Source: Longimonas halophila
GTDB taxonomy: Bacteria > Bacteroidota > Rhodothermia > Rhodothermales > Salinibacteraceae
Assembly (NCBI RefSeq): GCF_002554705.1
Contig: NZ_PDEP01000005.1
Span: 1 to 64,000 of the forward strand
Length of the DNA stretch: 64,000 bases
Direction: 5' to 3'
Below the pieces are notes generated by a model. It was not told the DNA's origin, made no database searches, and worked only from the letters and a program-made list of their open reading frames with translations. Positions within the stretch are counted from its first letter, which is position 1. Each line of letters starts with the position of its first letter. Position numbers and translations under genes: made by a program. This document shows, piece by piece, positions 7,487 to 13,808 of this stretch.

Positions 7487-8716
7487 CTACACTTGCACCG
7501 GGGTCGCTGCATTTTCCACCGCATACACCGCCACCGCACACGCTTCCAGCGCCTGCTCCAGATCGGCCCACAGCGCATCCGCACTCTCTAAGCCGACGGA
7601 CAGGCGCACCAGTCCGGGCGTGATGCCGTGATCGGACTTCGCGTCGTCGGACACCACGCCGTGGGTGAGCGAGGCGGGGTGCTGGATGAGCGTGTCGGTG
7701 GAGCCGAGGCTCACCGCTGCGGTGATGAGTGAGACCGCCTCGACTGTCGCCCGTGCGGCGTCGTACGTACCCAACTCGAATGAAATCAGCGTGCCGGGGC
7801 CGTCCATCTGCCGTGTGTAGCAGGGAGCAGTGTCGTATCCCGGAAAGTGCACGGCCTGCACCGCCGGGTGCGCCTCCAGCCGGTCGGCCAGGGCGGTGGC
7901 GGTGGACTGTGCGCGCTCCACGCGGGCTGGAAGGGTAGGCATGCTCCGATGCATCAGGTAGGCGGCGTGGGGATGCAGCAGCGCGCCGGTAGCCACCCGC
8001 ACATGACGCAGCGCCGCGGCCCAGTCCGCATCCGAGGTCGAGACGACCCCGCCGATCACATCGCCGTGTCCGCCCAAGAACTTCGTGGCGCTGTGCAGGG
8101 AGAGCGTGGCCCCGTGCTCCAGCGGACGCTGAATGACGGGCGGCGCAAACGTCGAATCCACCACCACGGGCACATCTCCCGCTTGATCGGTAACCGCCTG
8201 GATGTCTACCAGGTCGAGCGTCGGGTTGGCGGGCGTCTCGATCATTACGAGGGCAGTGGTGGGGCGCATCGCCTCCGCAATGGCGTTGGGGGCGGCCCAG
8301 GATACGTCGATCCCGAGCAGGTTGCTGGTGAGCAGGTGGTCGGTCGTGCCGTAGATGGGGCGGACGGCCACAACATGCGGCGTGGCATTGTCGTCGCGGA
8401 GCGTGCGCGTGGCCATCAGCACAGCGGTGACGGCAGCCATGCCCGAGGCATACGCCACGGTGTCGGTGGCGCCCTCCAATTCGGCAACCGCCTGCTCGGC
8501 GCGCGCTACCGTTGGATTGTGCAGGCGAGCGTAGACGGGCGTTTTAGCCGTGGCCGCGCCGTGCGCCAGCTCGGTGAGACTGCGAGCGGCAGCGTCCATA
8601 TCGTCGAACGGATACGTCGACGACAGGTCAATGGGCGGCGCGTGCTTGCCCAGCGCATGAACAGAAGCGCGTCCGGCATGAACCGCGGTGGTGTACAGAT
8701 CATCAGAAGCAGACAT
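7487..8716 (-). CDS. PLP-dependent Cys/Met metabolism enzyme (gamma-lyase/synthase type)
   Basis: A 409-residue protein of the trans-sulfuration fold-type I family. The PLP lysine is K212 in SATKFLGGHGD, the pyridine-N aspartate is in VVVDSTFAPP (D187) and phosphate contacts are in YARLHNPT and ASGMAAV. It is divergent from an Lrp/AsnC regulator across about 100 bases, as for mdeA/mdeR (methionine gamma-lyase) in pseudomonads. However, the position of the specific methionine gamma-lyase Cys (YGCT) is Thr here (IYGTT). Cystathionine gamma-lyase, cystathionine gamma-synthase or O-acetylhomoserine lyase therefore remain possible. A short family-atypical tail (AVENAATPVQV) ends the protein. Confidence 0.8.
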   Translation of the reverse strand: MSASDDLYTTAVHAGRASVHALGKHAPPIDLSSTYPFDDMDAAARSLTELAHGAATAKTPVYARLHNPTVARAEQAVAELEGATDTVAYASGMAAVTAVLMATRTLRDDNATPHVVAVRPIYGTTDHLLTSNLLGIDVSWAAPNAIAEAMRPTTALVMIETPANPTLDLVDIQAVTDQAGDVPVVVDSTFAPPVIQRPLEHGATLSLHSATKFLGGHGDVIGGVVSTSDADWAAALRHVRVATGALLHPHAAYLMHRSMPTLPARVERAQSTATALADRLEAHPAVQAVHFPGYDTAPCYTRQMDGPGTLISFELGTYDAARATVEAVSLITAAVSLGSTDTLIQHPASLTHGVVSDDAKSDHGITPGLVRLSVGLESADALWADLEQALEACAVAVYAVENAATPVQV

Positions 8717-8766
8717 AGCGCATCAGGGAGCGATGGGACAAGAACGTAACGGGCTCGTATAATCGG

Positions 8767-8774
8767 AAGCGCTT
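8767..8774. promoter_or_regulatory. AAGCGCTT palindrome in the divergent lyase/Lrp intergenic region
   Basis: The sequence GGAAGCGCTTACAG contains the 8-base palindrome AAGCGCTT between the two divergent starts. The same core lies in the LacI-gene promoter (35328-35359), at 11446, 16419 and 32875. It resembles the centre of LacI/CcpA-family operators. A nearby CGCAAGCGTTCCG may be a weaker half-site. Binding by the LacI protein of this window is inference. Confidence 0.4.
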
Positions 8775-8818
8775 ACAGCATCCGCAAGCGTTCCGAATTA
8801 TCTTCGTTCGATTCCGCT

Positions 8819-9298
8819 ATGGCTACGCTCGACCAAACGGACTGCGAAATCCTCCGTATCCTACAGAAGAATGCTCGCATCCCCAACAAAACGCTGGCTG
8901 AACAAGTCGGACTCGCCGAATCTACCTGTCTGATGCGGGTGCGGCGCCTACGGGAGGAAGGGGTCATCAGCGGTACGCGTACGGTGGTGGATGCGGAGGC
9001 GCTCGGCATTGGCGTGCAGGCGATGGTGGCCGTGCAACTGCGGAGCCACTCGCGCACCACAGTCGAGCAGTTTCAGCGTGCGGCGGTGCAGCGCCCAGAG
9101 GTCGTGGCGTGCTACCATCTGGGCGGACGCACCGACTTTCTGTTGCACGTTACGGTACGCGATCCAGCGCACCTGCGCGACCTGATCCTGAGCGCCTTTA
9201 CCGCCCGCGACGAGGTGCAACAGGTCGAAACCTCGCTCATCTACGACCAGCAGCACACCGACGCCTGGCCCATCTACCCCGAAGCGCGCGCAAAATGA
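8819..9298 (+). CDS. Lrp/AsnC family transcriptional regulator
   Basis: A 159-residue protein with an N-terminal winged helix-turn-helix (LDQTDCEILRILQKNARI ... LAEQVGLAESTCLMRVRRL, residues 3-45) and a C-terminal RAM/ligand-binding domain (about 65-145; VVACYHLGGRTDFLLHVTV and RDLILSAF). Both have normal family length. It is divergent from the PLP lyase gene, which it probably controls in response to an amino acid such as methionine; this target is inferred from position only. Confidence 0.88.
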   Translation: MATLDQTDCEILRILQKNARIPNKTLAEQVGLAESTCLMRVRRLREEGVISGTRTVVDAEALGIGVQAMVAVQLRSHSRTTVEQFQRAAVQRPEVVACYHLGGRTDFLLHVTVRDPAHLRDLILSAFTARDEVQQVETSLIYDQQHTDAWPIYPEARAK

Positions 9299-9303
9299 CA
9301 GTT

Positions 9304-9345
9304 CGGTTTTGGATGTCTGATTTTGGATTTGGGATTCCGAAGGAA
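9304..9345. repeat. short dispersed TTTTGGATTTGGGATT-type repeat
   Basis: The bases after the Lrp gene read GGTTTTGGATG...GATTTTGGATTTGGGATTCC. A related stretch occurs in inverted orientation at 13672-13715 (AATCCCCAATCCAAAATCCC). It looks like a short interspersed repeat and not coding DNA. Confidence 0.4.
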
Positions 9346-9360
9346 CATGGCAACGTCTTC

Positions 9361-10494
9361 TCACAACAGCATCTCCGGCTTTTCAAATGCGACGGCGCCG
9401 CCCTGAGAAAGTGCAAGCAAGTATACGCGATCACTGTCGATTTCTAAGTCATGAACTGGAAAAGGCAGGGTGAATTGAAATTGATAGGCTCCTGTTTCCT
9501 TATCAAAAACATCTACACGTGTGCTGGTTAGTACGTCTTGCATGTCATTTTCTTCATTCACTACAGCACCCGAATGGAGCGCGTACACGTACTGGTTATC
9601 GGTATCCAAACGTAGCGTCATCGTTGGGTACACATTGCGTGGAGGCTCCATCATGTCAACGCCTTCGCGGGCTCCAAGAAAATCAGGAGGGTTCACGTCA
9701 TGCGGTGCCGACGTGTTGAAAACAACTTCACCTGTTTCAGATATGGCAACGATGTGGCTTGCGTGCTCAAAGCCCATGTACGCGGTACCCTCGTCTAAAA
9801 CTGTAGGCCCCTTTTTGGCTACGAAGTTTTCCTCAAAGGGGACAAACGCATCTCCAAATTCGCTGAGTTGTACTTCCCAAGCCAGTTCGTCAATGACGAT
9901 ACGCTCGTCTTCATTGATCTGCAAAGCATGCGCATGTGCAAGTACGTTTGGATCAGACGGTCGCCGAACTATTTTTGCATTCCCTATTCCAGGTTGAAAT
10001 GGTACAGGTACATTTACACGATGCATGAACGTGCCTGTGTCACGGTCAAAAATAGACAGGAGCTGATTTTGTACGTCTCGGAGTGCAATATATTCGTCCT
10101 GAATAATGTGAAAGGAGCCCAGCCATTCAATCTGACCGGGACCCGATCCTTCTTCTCCCACGTGTTGTTCGAATGATCCATCGGTGGCGTTAAATATCCA
10201 GAGCGGTCGTTCGCCTCGAAAGTCGCCAACAAGAACTGCCCCGTCATGAACGTCGATGAACCGTGGATCTGCCAAAAAATAATCAGGATGTATGTCGTCG
10301 GCCGTACGCCATAGCTCTTCCCAATCAGGCTGGATAACTTCAGGAACGTCAGCTACAGAAGCATTTTCGGGATTCAGATTATTACTGGAAGTGTAAGCAG
10401 AACCTTGATTGTCATGAGTAGTGATTCCGCAGCATAGTAAAACGATGAGCGTTATTATAGCAAAAAGGGGCTTCGTTTGCATGGCTACACGCAT
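9361..10494 (-). CDS. 6-bladed beta-propeller lipoprotein
   Basis: About 377 residues from the ATG at 10494 (an in-frame ATG at 10482 is equally possible; anything further upstream lies in a terminator). The N-terminus MQTKPLFAIITLIVLLCCG is a lipoprotein signal with a lipobox Cys. The rest has propeller-blade repeats: FIDVHDGAVLVGDF, LWIFNATDGSFEQHVGEEGSGPGQI, LLSIFDRDTGTF, VDVFDKETGAYQFQF. The GxGPGQ(I) motif is typical of 6-bladed-propeller BF3164-type proteins of Bacteroidota. It lies downstream of a small exported peptide gene with an intrinsic terminator between. Two more propellers are at 53814 and 55239. Role unknown; surface or periplasmic sensing is a guess. Confidence 0.75.
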   Translation of the reverse strand: MRVAMQTKPLFAIITLIVLLCCGITTHDNQGSAYTSSNNLNPENASVADVPEVIQPDWEELWRTADDIHPDYFLADPRFIDVHDGAVLVGDFRGERPLWIFNATDGSFEQHVGEEGSGPGQIEWLGSFHIIQDEYIALRDVQNQLLSIFDRDTGTFMHRVNVPVPFQPGIGNAKIVRRPSDPNVLAHAHALQINEDERIVIDELAWEVQLSEFGDAFVPFEENFVAKKGPTVLDEGTAYMGFEHASHIVAISETGEVVFNTSAPHDVNPPDFLGAREGVDMMEPPRNVYPTMTLRLDTDNQYVYALHSGAVVNEENDMQDVLTSTRVDVFDKETGAYQFQFTLPFPVHDLEIDSDRVYLLALSQGGAVAFEKPEMLL

Positions 10495-10512
10495 TTTCAA
10501 ATATGAACGTTT

Positions 10513-10555
10513 AAAACAAAAAAGGAGCATACACTGCTTCGCAATGTATGCTCCT
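10513..10555 (-). terminator. intrinsic terminator between the small peptide gene and the propeller gene
   Basis: On the minus strand an 11-bp perfect stem (AGGAGCATACA / TGTATGCTCCT, 10523-10533 with 10545-10555) extends by three more pairs beyond one mismatch, and is followed by TTTTTTGTTTT. It lies after the stop of the peptide gene (10603) and before the propeller start (10494), so it should end or attenuate transcription between them. Confidence 0.85.
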
Positions 10556-10602
10556 CTGGAACGGCTTGTGGAAGGTATAACGCTTTAGATCAACTACTGC
10601 AT

Positions 10603-10941
10603 CTACCCATCGATTGCTATTGTGGCATTGCCATAGAATGAGATGCCCATGTACTCAAAGCAGATAGAAGGATCCGACTCGCATTCAATATCGCCTGAAC
10701 TGCGACGTATATTTCCCATCATACCAGCTTCTACGACATCAGAGCACGTTGCGTCTTCAGACAAAACGGCTTTTACCGAAGGATGAACTTGTCCGGGTAC
10801 TGTGACAGTTTCGTACGCCGTAGGCTCATCCTCTTCAGGAGAAGGGGCGTCTGCATGCACCACAGAAGTTCCCAGAAATGCGACAGAGAGAATCAGGAGG
10901 CTCGCGAGGAGTCCACCTCGCTGGAGGTTCAAAGCAGCCAT
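10603..10941 (-). CDS. small exported Cys-containing peptide (NVEAL-like context)
   Basis: A 112-residue protein with a signal peptide (GGLLASLLILSVAFLGTSVVHA, about residues 9-30). It has an acidic Pro-rich segment (DAPSPEEDEPTAYE) and a C-terminal part with three Cys (ATCSDV, IECESD, SICFEY). In Bacteroidota, short exported peptides of the NVEAL type commonly precede BF3164-like propeller lipoproteins. The size and context fit, but the NVEAL sequence itself is not seen. A strong terminator follows, so it is probably expressed at a higher level than the propeller. Confidence 0.6.
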   Translation of the reverse strand: MAALNLQRGGLLASLLILSVAFLGTSVVHADAPSPEEDEPTAYETVTVPGQVHPSVKAVLSEDATCSDVVEAGMMGNIRRSSGDIECESDPSICFEYMGISFYGNATIAIDG

Positions 10942-11443
10942 AAGATGTTGGGCTTTGAATGATAAAGATTATGTTTACTTCAAAAGCAGGGTACGAGAAA
11001 AAAAAAGAATACCAAGCGGGATCGCGTGCGTTTACATTTTCTTAATATTGGGGTCAGATTGAAGAAGTCGGTCATATCTGTCTCTGCGTGCGCTCTCCTC
11101 AATTGTTAGGAGACGGAGTTTGGAATGCACGACTGAACACGCAGCTTCCATCTGCTATCGTCTATCTCGCGATCCATCCATCTTGACCTGCTTTCGCATT
11201 ATTGCAATGCATCCGGCACACAGTTTCAATCGGTCGCGGGGCTGCTGAGGGTAAATTGTGAAGAACCTTTGTAAGTGAGGAGGCGTGTAATGTAAAAGTT
11301 GAGTAAAGCGCAGGTAAGGGTCGCGGTTCGTTATTCGCGATTTGCGTCGCTGAGCACGCGCCTTACCCAGATGTTGAGCCCCGCCTAACTCGTGTCATGG
11401 GTTGGGCTATCAACGACTCCCCAGCCCACTACCCACCCATTTA
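10942..11443. other. intergenic region between divergent genes
   Basis: About 500 bases without a supported gene. The part next to the peptide gene (10950-11060) is AT-rich with an A9 run and probably holds its promoter on the minus strand. The part before the monooxygenase is unremarkable until the palindrome at 11444. Confidence 0.5.
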
Positions 11444-11455
11444 GGAAGCGCTTCC
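11444..11455. promoter_or_regulatory. perfect 12-bp palindrome touching the monooxygenase start codon
   Basis: GGAAGCGCTTCC is a perfect palindrome that ends at the base before ATG 11456 and includes the AGGAAG that would act as ribosome-binding site. It has the same AAGCGCTT core as the LacI-gene operators at 35328-35359. A repressor bound here, or a hairpin in the mRNA, would block translation initiation or early transcription. Confidence 0.5.
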
Positions 11456-13291
11456 ATGAGTCAACTGACCGAAACCCTCGAACGTCCTGTTGGTGCGTCC
11501 ACGAATCCCGCAAGCGAAACGGCCCGGCACTGGCTCGGCGCGTTTGGCGATGCACTTGCACAGGGCGACCCCGCCGGCGCGGCCCGCCTGTTCACGAAAA
11601 CCAGTTTCTGGCGTGACCTCGTTGCCTTCACCTGGAATCTCAAAACGGTAGAGAACCCCGCAGGCGTCGAAGACATGCTCCGCGAAACGCTCGACCATGT
11701 CGTCCCTTCCAACTTTCAGCTCGCCGAAGAGGCCGAGGAAGCCGACGGCGTGGTCACTGCGTGGTTCACTTTCGAAATCAAGGTCGGACGCGGGGAAGGG
11801 CTCGTCCGGCTCAAGGACGGAAAAGCCTGGACCCTGTTGACAGCGCTCTACGAGCTCAAGGGCCACGAGGAACCAATGGCTGAGAATCGCCCGATGGGTG
11901 CGGAGCATGGCGTTGACCCGGACCGCAAGGCCTGGGTCGAGCGGCGCGAGGAAGAGCTCGAAACACTCGGATACACCAAGCAGCCGCACACGGTCATCGT
12001 GGGGGGCGGACAAGGTGGCATTGCCCTTGGGGCGCGCCTACGCCAACTTGGGGTGCCTACCATCATCGTAGAGAAGAACGACCGGCCCGGCGACTCGTGG
12101 CGCAATCGCTACAAGACGCTCTGCCTGCACGACCCGGTGTGGTACGATCATCTGCCGTACATCCCCTTCCCAAAAAACTGGCCTGTCTTCTCCCCAAAGG
12201 ATAAGATTGGCGACTGGCTGGAGATGTACACGCGCGTCATGGAGCTGAACTATTGGTCCAAGACTGAAGCCACACACGCACGCTACAACGACGAGGCCGG
12301 CGAGTGGGAGGTAACGGTTAATCGTGATGGAGAGGAGGTCGTCCTGCGTCCAAAAGAACTCGTCATGGCCACAGGCATGAGTGGCTACCCGAACATACCA
12401 AACTTCAAGGGGCAACACATCTTCAAGGGCGAGCAGCAACACTCCTCCGAGCACCGGGGACCCGAGGGCTGTGAAGACAAGCGGGTTGTCGTAGTCGGGT
12501 CGAACAACTCCGCCCACGACATTTGCGCATCGCTCTGGGAGGTCGGGGCCGACGTTACGATGGTGCAGCGTTCCTCTACACACGTTGTTCAGTCTGACTC
12601 GCTGATGGAGCACGGGCTTGGCGATCTCTATTCAGAGCGAGCGGTTCGAAATGGCATGACGACGCACCGGGCAGATATGATCTTTGCCTCGCTGCCCTAC
12701 CGTATCCTGCACGAGTTCCAGACGCCGATCTACGACAAGATCAAGAAGTTGGATTCGGACTTCTACGATGCGTTGGAGGAGGCCGGGTTCATGATCGACT
12801 TTGGCCCCGACGGCTCTGGGCTCTTCATGAAGTACCTGCGCCGCGGCTCCGGTTACTACATCGACGTTGGGGCCAGCCAGCTCATCATCGACGGCAAGGT
12901 GAAGGTGGCACGCGGGCAGGTCGTTGAGCTCACCGAAGACGCAGTGGTGCTGGAGGACGGCACTGAGCTTCCGGCAGACCTCGTCATTTACGCGACGGGG
13001 TACGGCTCCATGAACGGCTGGGTGGCTGGCCTGATAGACGAGGCTACGGCCCGCAAGGCCGGTAAAGTGTGGGGCATTGGCTCAGACACCCGCAAAGACC
13101 CCGGCCCGTGGGAAGGCGAACAGCGCAATATGTGGAAGCCGACCCAGGTCGATCACCTGTGGTTTCATGGCGGCAACCTCCATCAGTCGCGCCACTACTC
13201 GCTCTACCTGGCCTTGCAGCTAAAGGCACGACACGAAGAGATTCCGACGCCGGTCTACGGCCTGCAGGAGGTGCACCACGACGGGATTTAG
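11456..13291 (+). CDS. flavin-containing monooxygenase with N-terminal NTF2-like domain
   Basis: A 611-residue protein; ATG 11456 is chosen because a purine-rich AGGAAG precedes it and family similarity begins here. Residues about 20-140 form a SnoaL/NTF2-like domain (WLGAFGDALAQGDPAGAARLF ...). Then comes the FAD Rossmann motif VIVGGGQGGIALGARL, an FxGxxxHxxx(W)-like motif (FKGEQQHSSEH, final W replaced by H) and a second NADPH Rossmann VVVVGSNNSAHDICA. It ends with the ATG-containing motif LVIYATGYGS. It is related to YUCCA-like/Baeyer-Villiger-type monooxygenases acting with NADPH and O2 on small carbonyl or amine substrates; the substrate is unknown. Transcribed alone. Confidence 0.85.
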   Translation: MSQLTETLERPVGASTNPASETARHWLGAFGDALAQGDPAGAARLFTKTSFWRDLVAFTWNLKTVENPAGVEDMLRETLDHVVPSNFQLAEEAEEADGVVTAWFTFEIKVGRGEGLVRLKDGKAWTLLTALYELKGHEEPMAENRPMGAEHGVDPDRKAWVERREEELETLGYTKQPHTVIVGGGQGGIALGARLRQLGVPTIIVEKNDRPGDSWRNRYKTLCLHDPVWYDHLPYIPFPKNWPVFSPKDKIGDWLEMYTRVMELNYWSKTEATHARYNDEAGEWEVTVNRDGEEVVLRPKELVMATGMSGYPNIPNFKGQHIFKGEQQHSSEHRGPEGCEDKRVVVVGSNNSAHDICASLWEVGADVTMVQRSSTHVVQSDSLMEHGLGDLYSERAVRNGMTTHRADMIFASLPYRILHEFQTPIYDKIKKLDSDFYDALEEAGFMIDFGPDGSGLFMKYLRRGSGYYIDVGASQLIIDGKVKVARGQVVELTEDAVVLEDGTELPADLVIYATGYGSMNGWVAGLIDEATARKAGKVWGIGSDTRKDPGPWEGEQRNMWKPTQVDHLWFHGGNLHQSRHYSLYLALQLKARHEEIPTPVYGLQEVHHDGI

Positions 13292-13325
13292 CTGCGCCGT
13301 GTTTGATGAAGGATCAGGCGTACCG

Positions 13326-13359
13326 CAACGGGCAGGTCTCTCCGTAGACCTGCCCGTTG
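13326..13359. repeat. long perfect palindromic hairpin after the monooxygenase gene
   Basis: A 14-bp perfect stem (CAACGGGCAGGTCT / AGACCTGCCCGTTG) with loop CTCCGT. No T-run follows, so it is a palindromic repeat and not a classical terminator. The sequence to about 13435 can form a further imperfect stem (GGAAGG...CCTTCC). Similar long hairpins are at 28858 and 57143. Confidence 0.7.
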
Positions 13360-13480
13360 GAAGGTCGCGCCCGCGTGCACGACTTCTGCTGAGTGTGACG
13401 TGCGACCCGCGCCCTTCCCTCTGGTCTTCAGCTTTGCCGGTTCGCTCTCATAATATTCGGGGAGGGGGGCAACGCAAAGT

Positions 13481-13612
13481 GATGGAAGAAATATGCCAGT
13501 AGCTGGAGACGGGGAGCGCCACCCGGCGGGGACGTCTCCGGCGGGGCTGGCGAGGACGAACGGGGGACCGTTCGCCCCAGGAAAGATGCTTATCAGGAGA
13601 GCGATCACTTAA
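13481..13612 (-). repeat. multibranched intergenic repeat, copy 1 (minus-strand orientation)
   Basis: Read on the minus strand, this segment matches 34748-34882 over about 130 bases, including AAGTGATCGC, CGAACGG(loop)CCGTTCG, GCCGGAGACGTCC and CTACTGGCA. It contains the small hairpin CGAACGG-TCCC-CCGTTCG and an outer stem GGAGACG/CGTCTCC. It has an extra duplicated CAGGA-AAG-like insert compared with copy 2. Confidence 0.7.
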
Positions 13613-13671
13613 TGCCTGTCGACTACCAATATTCGGTACTTGACCAGAGAAAACAGCACACAAGCCTCCAT

Positions 13672-13715
13672 CAGAAGCCAATCCCCAATCCAAAATCCCA
13701 AATTGCCAACTCGGA
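13672..13715. repeat. short dispersed repeat, inverted relative to 9304-9345
   Basis: The stretch AGCCAATCCCCAATCC followed by AAAATCCCAAATTGCCAA is, on the other strand, a TTGGGATTTTGGATTGGGG-type sequence like that at 9304-9345. It lies just ahead of the permease gene in DNA with no supported gene. Confidence 0.4.
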
Positions 13716-13808
13716 CGTAAACCTTTCGTCGCGGGCGAATCCTATGCGGAGGCCGAGCCGTCTTATGGGTTCCGGTAGTCTCCCTTCGCATCCCCCCAAA
13801 GCACACTG

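Noticed and set aside
7092..7571. A 159-codon minus-strand frame overlapping the end of the PLP lyase
   Set aside because: Overlap with a certain gene, Arg/Gly/Cys-rich composition and no domain.
11392..11455. Earlier start for the monooxygenase (11402)
   Set aside because: The 18 extra residues have no family similarity and would be encoded across the palindrome and ribosome-binding site at 11444-11455.
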